A stretch of DNA of 40,242 bases from an uncultured Clostridia bacterium (GTDB taxonomy: Bacteria; Bacillota; Clostridia; Christensenellales; Borkfalkiaceae): contig CANRFK010000001.1 in assembly GCA_947629875.1 (NCBI GenBank), positions 1-40,242 on the forward strand. Direction: 5' to 3'. The stretch's first letter is position 1. Each line of letters begins with the position of its first letter. Under the pieces are notes generated by a model that had not been told where the DNA came from, searched no databases, and worked only from the letters and a program-made list of their open reading frames with translations. This document shows, one piece after another, positions 32,950 to 40,242 of the stretch. Both the position numbers and the translations under genes were made by a program.

Positions 32950-33954
32950 ATGAAGAAGATAAATCTGATTGCCGCGGTCGCCTTGAGCGCACTCTTTCTC
33001 TTTGCCGGGTGCGGCGAGGGGCCCGATCCCAACGGCGAAGACCCCGGTCACAACGGAGAGGATCCGCCCGTTCCCGAACAGGTGACCCTCGAGATTGCCG
33101 ACGTCATAGCTTGGATCGACTGCGCGCCCAGCGAGTTCGTTCCCGTGTGGTCGGATTCCGCGCAGGCGGAACCGCTCGAATATGAGTACGACGAAACGCT
33201 CGTCGAGCTCTCGCCCGAGGCGCACACCGTAAAGGCGCTCGCGGAAGGGCTCTGCGAAGTGCGGGCGTATTCGGAAAATTTCTCGGTGGAATTTACCGTG
33301 GATTGCAGGGAGATCGGTATGGATATAGAAGAAAAATGGCGCACCGACGTCACGGGGTGGCATCCCGATTGGCCCACCCGTCTCGAAAATTTCAAAGCGC
33401 TTTGGAAGATGAGCGGCACCCCGGATACGACGGTCTTTGCGGGCGACAGCTTTTTCGACGCGAGCGGGTTCTGGACGAATTTCTACGATACGTACAACGG
33501 GAAAGACGCGCTCTGCTTCGGCATCGGCTCCACGCACTCCTATAATTGGGAATATCTCGCCGATCATCTCCTCGCCGATATGACGCCGCGCAATCTCGTC
33601 ATGCACATCGGCACCAACAACGTCTACGATCAGGGTGACACCGCCGATATGGCAACGGAGGCGCTGCAACGCATGTTCACCGTTCTGCACGACCGCCTTC
33701 CCGATACCCAGATCTGGTGGTTTACGATCACCCAACGCAGTTACGATGAGATGAAGCAGTACGACGTCTCGCTCGTCAACAAGGCGATGATGGCATGGTG
33801 CAAGGACAGGAGTTGGATCACCTGCCTCGATACGTCGCCGCTCTTCACGGCGGATATGCTGAAAGACAGCATCCATCCCAAGCTCGAAGAATACCGCGTT
33901 TTTGTGGACGCATTAAACGCCGCCGGCATCGAGATCGCAGATAGTACCCGTTAA
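32950..33954 (+). CDS. SGNH/GDSL-type esterase lipoprotein
   Basis: 334 residues, lipobox FAGC with cysteine 21, then a Pro/Glu/Gly linker, an Ig-like domain (about 45-118) and an SGNH hydrolase (about 135-334). Block I is AGDSFFD with Ser167, block II the Gly of FGIGST, block III HIGTNN with Asn223/Asn224, and block V DSIHP with Asp306 and His309. All catalytic positions are present. Such enzymes often remove acetyl groups from polysaccharides; here, outside the cell and at the end of a sugar operon, deacetylation before GH attack is the natural guess. It lies 18 bases after the ATPase gene and ends the operon, with no terminator seen. Confidence 0.87.
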   Translation: MKKINLIAAVALSALFLFAGCGEGPDPNGEDPGHNGEDPPVPEQVTLEIADVIAWIDCAPSEFVPVWSDSAQAEPLEYEYDETLVELSPEAHTVKALAEGLCEVRAYSENFSVEFTVDCREIGMDIEEKWRTDVTGWHPDWPTRLENFKALWKMSGTPDTTVFAGDSFFDASGFWTNFYDTYNGKDALCFGIGSTHSYNWEYLADHLLADMTPRNLVMHIGTNNVYDQGDTADMATEALQRMFTVLHDRLPDTQIWWFTITQRSYDEMKQYDVSLVNKAMMAWCKDRSWITCLDTSPLFTADMLKDSIHPKLEEYRVFVDALNAAGIEIADSTR

Positions 33955-33969
33955 AGCGATCAAGAATGA

Positions 33970-33998
33970 TTGACATCTGCTCTTTTTTCAAGTAAAAT
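33970..33998 (+). promoter_or_regulatory. Promoter of the GH2 gene
   Basis: TTGACA (33970-33975), 17 bases, TAAAAT (33993-33998). The start codon is at 34029 with TAGGAG at 34018-34023. The TTAACGTTAA core is absent here, so this promoter is probably not under the same repressor, although read-through from the operon is possible. Confidence 0.85.
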
Positions 33999-34028
33999 GA
34001 GGTATCGACACATCACATAGGAGTCAGA

Positions 34029-35762
34029 ATGAAACCGATGCGTACGGAATATCCGCGCCCGCAGCTGCGGCGCGACGAGTGGCTTTCACTGAACGGCGAA
34101 TGGGAATTTTGCTTCGACGATGACGAGCGGGGCTTTCGGCTGCGCTACGATAGCGGCAAGGTGGCGCTTCCGCTCCGCATCCTCGTGCCGTTTTCCTATC
34201 AATACGAGGCAAGCGGGATCGGGGATACCGCCGACCATGCAATCGTGTGGTACCGCCGCACCTTTTCCGACTGTTCCCGCGGCAAGCGTACCCTTTTGTG
34301 CTTTAACGGAGCGGACCGCGAGACGGACGTCTGGATCAACGGACGCCATGCGGCGCGCCACATCGGCGGATTTGCGCCTTTCAGCGCCGATATCACGCCC
34401 TTCTTGAAGAGCGGCGAGAATACCATCGTCGTGCGTTGCGCCGACCCCAACGATCCCGCCGTGCCCCGCGGCAAACAGAGCTGGAAGGGCGCGTTCGGCT
34501 GTTGGTATGTCCCGAACACGGGCATCTTCCAAAGCGTTTGGCTGGAATATTTCGGCGAGGACGGGCTTTCCGACGTCCGCATCGCAACGGATGTGGATCA
34601 ATGCAGCTTCTTCGGCGAGCTCACAACGTTCTATGGCAAGGCGGATTCCGCCGAGTTTACCGTCACGTTCAACGGCGAGATCTTAAAGAGGAGCGCCTTT
34701 TCCCTCGAAGGGATCACGACGCGCTATACCGTGCAACTCATGGAACCCGATTCCATCGATCCGCTCTATTGCTGGACGCCCGAACACCCCAATCTCTTCT
34801 ATCTCGATATCGTCCTCTTTTGCGGCGGAAAGGAGACCGACCGTCTCCACACCCGCTTCGGGATGCGCAAGATCTCGGTGGACGGCGACGGGAACATCTG
34901 CCTCAACAACGAAAAACTCTATCAGCGGCTCGTTCTCGACCAAGGCTATTGGCGGGAGAGCGGGCTTACGCCGCCGAGCGCCGAGGCGTTGAAGCGGGAT
35001 ATCCTCCTCGCCAAACAGATGGGGTTCAACGGCGCGCGCAAGCATCAGAAATTCGAGGACCCGTACTATTATTATTACGCCGAAGAACTCGGTTTTCTCA
35101 CGTGGTGCGAGATGCCGTCCGCATACTCCTTCTGCACGCGGGAGGAATGCGCCATTCTGCGCGAATGGGAGGAGATCGTCGTTGCCGCACGCAACTTCAC
35201 GAGCATCGTGTGCTATGTCCCGCTCAACGAGAGCTGGGGCGTGCGCAATCTCCGTAGCGACCGCGACCAGCAAAATTTCGCCCGCGCACTCTATTATGCG
35301 ACCAAGTCGCTCGATCCTTACAAACTCGTCTCCGTGAACGACGGCTGGGAAAATCTCGACGAGACGGACTTCATTACCATCCACGACTATGCGAACAGAG
35401 GGGACGGCTTTGCGGAAAAATACCGCACCGAAACGTTGGATTCCGTCTATATCGCGCACAGAAAGATCATGGCGGACGGATGCCGCTATCACGGACAGCC
35501 CGTGCTCCTCACGGAATTCGGCGGCATCGCCATGGCGGAGGAGACGGGCAAGGGCAATTGGGGCTATAACGAGGGAGCGAACGACTGCGAGGAATTTTAC
35601 ACGCGGTATGAAAATCTCATCGACGGCATCCGCAGGGCTCCCTTCTCGGGATATTGCTACACGCAGTTGACCGACGTCCAGCAGGAAGTGAACGGGCTTT
35701 TGTATTCCGACCGTGTGCCGAAATTCGACTTGAAGCGCATCGCCGAGCTCAACAGAAAATAA
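34029..35762 (+). CDS. Family 2 glycoside hydrolase (beta-galactosidase-like), cytosolic
   Basis: 577 residues, no signal peptide. The N-terminal sugar-binding domain (about 8-175, with WLSLNGEWEF and the pattern FNGADRETDVWING) is followed by an Ig-like domain (about 180-275) and a TIM barrel. The acid/base is Glu401 in NESWG and the nucleophile Glu496 in LTEFGG. The short form without a C-terminal extension is common among beta-galactosidases of Gram-positives. Beta-glucuronidase or beta-mannosidase activity is not excluded. It probably finishes oligosaccharides brought in by the adjacent transporter. A terminator follows at 35782. Confidence 0.9.
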   Translation: MKPMRTEYPRPQLRRDEWLSLNGEWEFCFDDDERGFRLRYDSGKVALPLRILVPFSYQYEASGIGDTADHAIVWYRRTFSDCSRGKRTLLCFNGADRETDVWINGRHAARHIGGFAPFSADITPFLKSGENTIVVRCADPNDPAVPRGKQSWKGAFGCWYVPNTGIFQSVWLEYFGEDGLSDVRIATDVDQCSFFGELTTFYGKADSAEFTVTFNGEILKRSAFSLEGITTRYTVQLMEPDSIDPLYCWTPEHPNLFYLDIVLFCGGKETDRLHTRFGMRKISVDGDGNICLNNEKLYQRLVLDQGYWRESGLTPPSAEALKRDILLAKQMGFNGARKHQKFEDPYYYYYAEELGFLTWCEMPSAYSFCTREECAILREWEEIVVAARNFTSIVCYVPLNESWGVRNLRSDRDQQNFARALYYATKSLDPYKLVSVNDGWENLDETDFITIHDYANRGDGFAEKYRTETLDSVYIAHRKIMADGCRYHGQPVLLTEFGGIAMAEETGKGNWGYNEGANDCEEFYTRYENLIDGIRRAPFSGYCYTQLTDVQQEVNGLLYSDRVPKFDLKRIAELNRK

Positions 35763-35781
35763 GAATGCCTTGCGGCGCAAG

Positions 35782-35803
35782 AAGGGCGTACAGCCCTTTT
35801 TTG
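35782..35803 (+). terminator. Terminator behind the GH2 gene
   Basis: AAGGGC (35782-35787) pairs with GCCCTT (35793-35798) around a GTACA loop, followed by TTTTG. A second small hairpin (CTTGC/GCAAG) lies directly upstream. Confidence 0.75.
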
Positions 35804-35949
35804 TTTCGCGGAAATCCATCGGCTATACCGACGGTGGCCGAAAACGGTTGCCGCGGGGCTATAACCGAAGCCGAGGAGTTCGTAGGAACGAAGGCCGTTT
35901 GGTCGTATGCAACACGCATGTATGGTGTACAGCGCACGGCTTTGGTATA

Positions 35950-36050
35950 CGCAGCTCGAAGTGTTCGCACCCGACACGGGCGCAAGACGGCTCTATGAAA
36001 AATTCGGATTTGAGACGAACTCTCTATTTATCCAAAAGGACGGGAACGGT
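35950..36050 (+). pseudogene. Remnant of a GNAT acetyltransferase (C-terminal piece)
   Basis: The translation in the frame of the following gene contains LEVFAPDTGARRLYEKFGF, which matches the last beta-alpha-beta part of GNAT N-acetyltransferases (the typical NxxARRFYEKxGF region). No acetyl-CoA-binding motif or other GNAT part is found upstream in any frame, so only a scar of about 30 codons remains. It is in frame with the phosphoesterase, so automatic annotation may merge the two. Confidence 0.65.
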
Positions 36051-36752
36051 ATGATCTATATCACAGGCGATACACACGGCCAAAATGATTTTGTGAAGCT
36101 ACTCTATTTCGCAGATGCGCACCCGGAGCTTACGAAGAGGGACTATGTCATCATCGCCGGGGATTTCGGCGGCGTATGGAGCGAGCGGGGCTTGGAGACG
36201 ACGCTCTCACGGTATGCCCGCTTGCCGTTTGCCACGCTGTTCGTGGACGGCAATCATGAAAACTTCGATATGCTGGGTGCCTATCCTGTGGAAATCTGGA
36301 ACGGGGGGAAGGTGCATAAAATCAGCCCGGACATCATTCACCTGATGCGCGGGCAGGTGTTTGAGATAGAAGGAAAAACAATCTTCACATTTGGCGGTGC
36401 GACCAGCATCGACAAGTATTTGCGCATAGAGGGGATAAGCTGGTGGGCCCAGGAATTACCCACCTATGAAGAACTCGACGAGGGAATCGCCAATCTCAAA
36501 AGGTACAATAATACGGTGGATTATATCATCACACATTCCTGCGACGAAAAGGCACTCTGGTATCCGCCGCTCCGCGAACGGGGTGTCAAAATGGAGACAT
36601 TCCCCGAAAATCGGTTGCTTTCCTATTTCGAGGATATCCTAACCTACAAGCATTGGTATTTCGGGCACTATCATTTGGACGGCGACTTGACCGACAGAAA
36701 GACGGTTTTGTTTCAGCGGATACTATCTGTGGGATGCTCCGTTGCCGGATAA
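36051..36752 (+). CDS. Calcineurin-like metallophosphoesterase
   Basis: 233 residues from the ATG at 36051; AAAAGGA lies about ten bases upstream. All metal-binding motifs are seen: GDTHG (Asp7, His9), GDFGG (Asp38), GNHE (Asn68, His69), ITHS (His162) and GHYH (His206, His208). The in-frame ATG at 35907 would add the acetyltransferase scar and is rejected. It has no signal peptide. The family hydrolyses phosphate mono- or diesters; the substrate is unknown. The group beginning MIYITGDTHG is often found in accessory regions of Bacillota, and the neighbourhood (scars, repeats, lower GC) fits acquired DNA. Confidence 0.88.
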   Translation: MIYITGDTHGQNDFVKLLYFADAHPELTKRDYVIIAGDFGGVWSERGLETTLSRYARLPFATLFVDGNHENFDMLGAYPVEIWNGGKVHKISPDIIHLMRGQVFEIEGKTIFTFGGATSIDKYLRIEGISWWAQELPTYEELDEGIANLKRYNNTVDYIITHSCDEKALWYPPLRERGVKMETFPENRLLSYFEDILTYKHWYFGHYHLDGDLTDRKTVLFQRILSVGCSVAG

Positions 36753-36946
36753 ATGCAGTATGCCGATGAGGGGTTATGCTATCAAAGCCGCAACAGACCC
36801 CCGTTGAACACTTTGTGGGGGAACGAACGCGAAGATCTTCCATGGGAAAGAGGGCGGGTCGCATCCAAAGGGAGACGTTTTTGTGGCAAAACGGTTGTAT
36901 TTTGCATGCGAGTAAGCTATAATGAGTTCGCAACACGATCGAAAAA
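36753..36946. promoter_or_regulatory. Gene-free stretch with a candidate promoter
   Basis: No convincing gene is seen here on either strand. At its end TTGTAT (36895-36900), 17 bases and a consensus TATAAT (36918-36923) form a likely promoter pointing to the lipoprotein at 37099. Sequence texture is more AT-rich than in the sugar operon. Confidence 0.55.
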
Positions 36947-37102
36947 ATGGCGAAGGGCTCTTTCGGCATTGGCGTATCCTCATTTTTCATTCGTCATTTT
37001 TGGGAGATACCGTTTGTGTTGCAACAATACGGGATACTCTCTGCGGGCGTTCCGTATCGGGACATCCTTAATTTTTGCCCGCGGAAGAGGAGATGCCGAT
37101 GA
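36947..37102 (+). CDS. Possible 51-aa small protein or leader ORF
   Basis: An ATG frame of 51 codons begins about 24 bases behind the candidate -10 and ends in TGA overlapping the lipoprotein start as ATGA. It starts MAKGSFGIG, has a hydrophobic-aromatic middle, and ends in a basic CPRKRRCR tail. There is no good ribosome site before it. The overlap suggests a coupled leader, but it could be chance. I recognise no family. Confidence 0.3.
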   Translation: MAKGSFGIGVSSFFIRHFWEIPFVLQQYGILSAGVPYRDILNFCPRKRRCR

Positions 37103-37536
37103 AAAAGAAATTTTTGACGGCGCTATTGTGCGTTGTTGCGGCGCTATGCCTGTGCTGCGGCCTCGTCGGGTGTGATTTCGGCAATATGGGATCTGAAAAC
37201 GGTGGTGCGGACGGGACGCAGACGGAAACAGAGAGCACGATAAGCGGAAAGAAAATCGAGGCGGTGGGCGAGCCGCAGGCGACGCTTGACTATAATGAAT
37301 ATCTCGGATATTCCATCAAGATCAAGGGTGCGCTGAAAAACACGGGCAACAAGAATTATTCCTATGTGAGCATCAGTTTTACGCTCTACGATGAGAGCGG
37401 TGCGAACATCGGACAGGCCATGGCGAATATGAACAACCTTGCCGCGGGGGAGATATGGAAATACGAGGCGATCTCATTGGGGTTCTTTGAGGAAAAGCCC
37501 GTGAGGTGGAAGTGCGCGGATATTACCTGTTTTTGA
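37099..37536 (+). CDS. FxLYD-type small lipoprotein
   Basis: 145 residues, lipobox LVGC with cysteine 25, acidic Gly/Thr linker, then a beta-sandwich with the FxLYD-type motif SFTLYDESGANIG and the following MNNLAAGEIWKYEA. These domains are found in secreted and lipid-anchored proteins of Bacillota with no fixed function. AGGAG six bases upstream supports the ATG at 37099 rather than one at 37075. It is comparable in size and layout to the lipoprotein at 831-1268. A strong terminator follows. Confidence 0.82.
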   Translation: MKKKFLTALLCVVAALCLCCGLVGCDFGNMGSENGGADGTQTETESTISGKKIEAVGEPQATLDYNEYLGYSIKIKGALKNTGNKNYSYVSISFTLYDESGANIGQAMANMNNLAAGEIWKYEAISLGFFEEKPVRWKCADITCF

Positions 37537-37553
37537 TTGCTTTTGGCTTGTTT

Positions 37554-37593
37554 CAACCGTCCTGCGGTTTTTCGCAGGGCGGTTGTGTTTTTT
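37554..37593 (+). terminator. Strong terminator of the FxLYD lipoprotein
   Basis: Thirteen base pairs (37554-37566 with 37573-37585, G-T/near-perfect) around a six-base loop, followed by TGTTTTTTT. Confidence 0.87.
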
Positions 37594-37675
37594 TCGGGGA
37601 GGGGTGGCGGCAGAATGACGCGGGGATGATTTTTTCAGGGGAGAGGAGACGGAATGTTTCTGTTTTTGGCATGGG

Positions 37676-37804
37676 AAAGATACACTCGGCGGCAGTCCCG
37701 TCCGCTTTTGCGGACGGGACTGCCGCCAGTAAGGTGGGGCGATATGCACGCCTCATCCGCCTCCTCTTGCCTTCCCCTCATAAGGGGAAGGCAAGAGGAG
37801 GCGG
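37676..37804. repeat. Dispersed intergenic hairpin repeat, copy B
   Basis: Two long perfect hairpins: 37688-37705 with 37710-37727 (18 bp, TTTT loop) and 37757-37778 with 37783-37804 (22 bp, CATA loop). The left end AAAGATACACTCG matches copy A at 6777-6790, and the segment from 37733 (GGTGGGGCGATATGCAC, then CCTCATCCG) matches 7038-7101. The rest of the 37594-37866 gap has no gene. Confidence 0.78.
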
Positions 37805-37860
37805 GAAAGTAAAAGTGAATTGTCAAACCAAGTGCAACACTTTTTGAGATTTTGTTCAAA

Positions 37861-37891
37861 GAGAAACTGCCCTCCCGAAATGGGAGGGCAG
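37861..37891 (-). terminator. Terminator of nifJ
   Basis: A perfect 10-bp stem (CTGCCCTCCC 37867-37876 with 37882-37891) and five-base loop, followed on the minus strand by TTTCTCTTT. It lies 110 bases behind the nifJ stop, past the duplicated 3' end. Confidence 0.75.
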
Positions 37892-37906
37892 CGGTTTCAG
37901 AAATTT

Positions 37907-37982
37907 TTCTCTGCCTGCCATCTTCTTGTAGCCGGTGAGGCGCTCCTTGGGGCTCTCCTCCGTCTTCTTGAAGAGTTCTTCG
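37907..37982 (-). repeat. Duplicated copy of the nifJ 3' end
   Basis: These 76 bases match 38005-38080, the last 25 codons of nifJ, with three mismatches. The copy lies behind the nifJ stop, 98 bases from the original, and its own end has lost the stop codon (TTT where the gene has TTA on the plus strand). It encodes EELFKKTEESPKERLTG in a different frame and is not expected to be translated. Confidence 0.92.
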
Positions 37983-38001
37983 CGGGCGGGAGAGGGAAAA
38001 G

Positions 38002-40242
38002 TTATTCTCTGCCTGCCATCTTCTTGTAGCCGGCGAGGCGCTCCTTGGAGCTCTCTTCCGTCTTCTTGAAGAGTTCTTCGGCGACGGCGGGCTGCGTCTT
38101 TTTGAGGGAAGCGTAGCGCGTTTCGCCCAAAATGAATGCCTGATAGTCGCCCGTCGGATCCTTGCTGTCGAGCGAGAAGGGATTTTCGCCCTTCGCGGCG
38201 AGCTCGGGATTGTAACGGTAAAGCTGCCAATAGCCGCACTCGACCGCGTTCTTCTCTTCCTGCTGGGACTTCGTCATGTTGATGCCGTGGTTGATGCAGG
38301 GAGCATACGCGATGATGAGCGACGGACCCTTATACGCCTCGGCCTCCTTCAAGGCCTTGACGAGCTGACCCTTGTCGGCGCCCATGGCGACCTGTGCGAC
38401 GTACACGTAGCCGTAGCTTGCCGCGATCATGCCGAGATCCTTCTTCTTCACGCGCTTGCCGCTCGATGCGAACTTCGCAACTGCGCCAATGGGGGTGGAT
38501 TTCGATGCCTGACCGCCCGTGTTGGAGTACACCTCGGTGTCGAGGACGAGGACGTTGACGTCTTCGCCGCTCGCGAGGACGTGGTCGAGGCCGCCGTAGC
38601 CGATGTCGTACGCCCAGCCGTCGCCGCCGATGATCCAGAAGGACGGCTTGACGAGGCAATCCTTGTCGGCGAGAATTTCGTCGACGAGGGCGAGCTCTTC
38701 GCCTTCGCACTCCTTGCGGCACTCCTCGAGCTCCTTGACGAGGGCGGCGGCCGTCGTCTTGCTGGCTTCCGCCTCGCCCATCGCCTCGATCCAATCGGTG
38801 AGAGGCTTCACGCACTCGGGATATTCCTTCCACATTTCCGCAAGTTTTGTGACCTTTTCGGCGAGCGTCGTTCTTCTCGCCTTGTAGGCGAGGTGCATGC
38901 CGTAGCCGAACTCGGCGTTGTCCTCAAAGAGGGAGTTCGCCCAAGCGGGGCCCTTGCCCTGCTTGTTTGTCGTGTAGGGGCAGGTGGGCGAGGAGCCGCC
39001 GTAGATGGACGAGCAACCCGTGGCGTTGGCGACGATCATTCTGTCGCCGAAGAGTTGGGTGACGACCTTGACGTAAGGGGTTTCACCGCAACCTGCGCAG
39101 GCGCCCGAGAACTCGAAGAGGGACGGGGTGAACTGCGACTTCTTGACGTCCGCCATCTTGACCTGCGAGAGGTCGACTTCGGGGAGATCGACGGCGTAGT
39201 TCCAATTCTTCGCCTCCTTCTCCTCGAGCTCGGCAAACGGCACCATGACGAGCGCCTTGTTGCCCTTCATGCCGGGGCAGATGTCGGCGCACACGCCGCA
39301 GCCCATGCAGTCGAGCGGGCTCATTTGCATCCTGAACTCGTAGCCGGGGATGCCCGTTGCGGGTTTGGTATCAAACGCTTCGGGCTTCTCTGCGCCCGCA
39401 GCGACGAGGGCGGGGCGGATGCACGCGTGCGGGCAGACGAAGGAGCACTGGTTGCACTGCACGCAGTTTTCCTTCACCCACTTGGGCACCATGACGGCGA
39501 CGCCGCGCTTCTCGTACTTCGTCGTTCCCGTGGGGACGGAGCCGTCCGCATTGAACGCCGAGGAGGGGAGTTTATCGCCTTCGAGGGCGAGGATGGGAGC
39601 GATGACGCTCTTGAAGTAGTCGTTGTCGGCGAGCTTGACCATCTCCGCGCCCTCCGTCGTCGTCTTCCACGAGGCGGGGATGCGGATCTGTTTCAGGTTG
39701 GCCTTTGCGCTGTCGATGGCGTTGTAGTTCATCTGCACGATGGCGTCGCCCTTCCGCGCAAACGACTTATATGCCATCTTCTTCATGTACTCGACGGCGT
39801 CGGTGTAAGGCATGATCTGCTCGTTGATGAGGAAGAACGCCGATTGCAGAATGGTGTTGGTTCTGCCGCCGAGGCCGAGCTTGCGGGCGATCTTGATGGC
39901 GTCGATGACGTACAGCTTCGCCTTCTTCTGGGCGAGGGCGTTCTTCATCTTGGCGGGCAGGTTCTTTTCGAGATCCTTGACCGTTGTCCACGGGCAGTTC
40001 AGAAGGAAGCTGCCGCCCTTTTTCAAGTCGCTCGTCATGTCGTAGCGGATGACGTAGGAGGGGTTGTGGCAGGCGATGAAGTCGGCCGCGTCGATGAGGT
40101 ATTCGCTCTGGATGGGCGTCTTGCCGAAGCGCAGGTGCGAGACGGTGATGCCGCCCGACTTCTTACTGTCGTAGAAGAAGTAAGCCTGCGCGTACATATC
40201 GGTGTGGTCGCCGATGATCTTGATGCTGTTCTTGTTGGCGCC
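38002..40242 (-). CDS. nifJ: Pyruvate:ferredoxin (flavodoxin) oxidoreductase, C-terminal two-thirds (5' end outside window)
   Basis: 746 residues, in frame to the window edge; the complete single-chain enzyme is usually near 1170-1180. It begins inside the gamma-type domain (GDHTDMYAQAYFFYDSKKSGG). Next come a two-cluster ferredoxin domain (CVQCNQCSFVCP and CMGCGVCADICP) and the thiamine-diphosphate domain with the proximal-cluster cysteines (CAGCGETPY), GDGWAYDIGYGG and the metal/TPP motif VYSNTGGQ. It oxidises pyruvate to acetyl-CoA and CO2 and reduces ferredoxin in the cytosol, a central step of anaerobic metabolism. A start at 40197 would be an artefact of the window edge. The 3' end is partly duplicated downstream. 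Confidence 0.96.
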   Translation of the reverse strand, partial: GANKNSIKIIGDHTDMYAQAYFFYDSKKSGGITVSHLRFGKTPIQSEYLIDAADFIACHNPSYVIRYDMTSDLKKGGSFLLNCPWTTVKDLEKNLPAKMKNALAQKKAKLYVIDAIKIARKLGLGGRTNTILQSAFFLINEQIMPYTDAVEYMKKMAYKSFARKGDAIVQMNYNAIDSAKANLKQIRIPASWKTTTEGAEMVKLADNDYFKSVIAPILALEGDKLPSSAFNADGSVPTGTTKYEKRGVAVMVPKWVKENCVQCNQCSFVCPHACIRPALVAAGAEKPEAFDTKPATGIPGYEFRMQMSPLDCMGCGVCADICPGMKGNKALVMVPFAELEEKEAKNWNYAVDLPEVDLSQVKMADVKKSQFTPSLFEFSGACAGCGETPYVKVVTQLFGDRMIVANATGCSSIYGGSSPTCPYTTNKQGKGPAWANSLFEDNAEFGYGMHLAYKARRTTLAEKVTKLAEMWKEYPECVKPLTDWIEAMGEAEASKTTAAALVKELEECRKECEGEELALVDEILADKDCLVKPSFWIIGGDGWAYDIGYGGLDHVLASGEDVNVLVLDTEVYSNTGGQASKSTPIGAVAKFASSGKRVKKKDLGMIAASYGYVYVAQVAMGADKGQLVKALKEAEAYKGPSLIIAYAPCINHGINMTKSQQEEKNAVECGYWQLYRYNPELAAKGENPFSLDSKDPTGDYQAFILGETRYASLKKTQPAVAEELFKKTEESSKERLAGYKKMAGRE

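Noticed and set aside
36586..36990. Minus-strand frame of about 134 codons between the phosphoesterase and the FxLYD lipoprotein
   Set aside because: Overlaps the 3' end of the phosphoesterase, lacks a ribosome site and shows no domain; cysteine/serine/arginine-rich composition looks non-coding.
36753..37175. Plus-strand frame of 140 codons after the phosphoesterase
   Set aside because: Runs through the promoter and into the signal-peptide region of the FxLYD lipoprotein in another phase, no ribosome site, no family.

Overview
The window looks like a chromosomal segment of a GC-rich, anaerobic, Gram-positive gut-type bacterium (Bacillota, Clostridia-like; I cannot fix the family). The reasons are a single-chain pyruvate:ferredoxin oxidoreductase, strong AGGAGG ribosome sites, TTGACA/TATAAT promoters, about nine lipoprotein signal peptides and no outer-membrane (SusC/SusD-type) genes. 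I found no tRNA, rRNA, CRISPR array or intact mobile element.

Layout. 1-1750: the 3' end of aspA, a 50-aa ribbon-helix-helix protein divergent from a small lipoprotein, and a zinc-ribbon protein. 1761-6753: an M18 aminopeptidase divergent from a two-gene cytosolic sugar operon (a domain-permuted GH3 and a GH13). 6754-7464: an intergenic region full of hairpin repeats and a G/T-rich tandem array, ending in a promoter whose spacer contains nine consecutive Gs. 7465-15733: two large surface lipoproteins (1003 and 1714 aa) built from repeats. 16097-33954: a roughly 18-kb glycan-utilisation operon. 34029-35762: a GH2 gene with its own promoter. 35763-37850: a low-order region with an acetyltransferase scar, a metallophosphoesterase, a FxLYD-type lipoprotein and a second copy of the hairpin repeat. 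37867-40242: the 3' two-thirds of nifJ on the minus strand, with a duplicated 3' end behind it.

How the main locus should work (inference). A LacI-family repressor (17580-18557) probably binds two palindromes centred on TTAACGTTAA, one just after the -10 box of the GH27 promoter and one in front of its own gene. Outside the cell, two huge Ig/lectin-like lipoproteins (1727 and 766 aa) would hold a polysaccharide, while a GH43 lipoprotein and an SGNH-esterase lipoprotein trim it. A CUT1 transporter (binding protein, two permeases and its own ATPase with an unusual insertion) imports the oligosaccharides. Cytosolic GH27 and GH2 enzymes finish them. The substrate is not proven; an arabinose/galactose-rich, acetylated plant glycan or a GalNAc-containing host glycan would fit.

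Most interesting points: two G9 tracts, one in a promoter spacer and one just behind a lipobox, both placed to act as phase-variation switches for surface lipoproteins; the giant modular lipoproteins as a Gram-positive counterpart of surface glycan-binding proteins; the transporter ATPase insertion; and the duplicated 3' end of nifJ.
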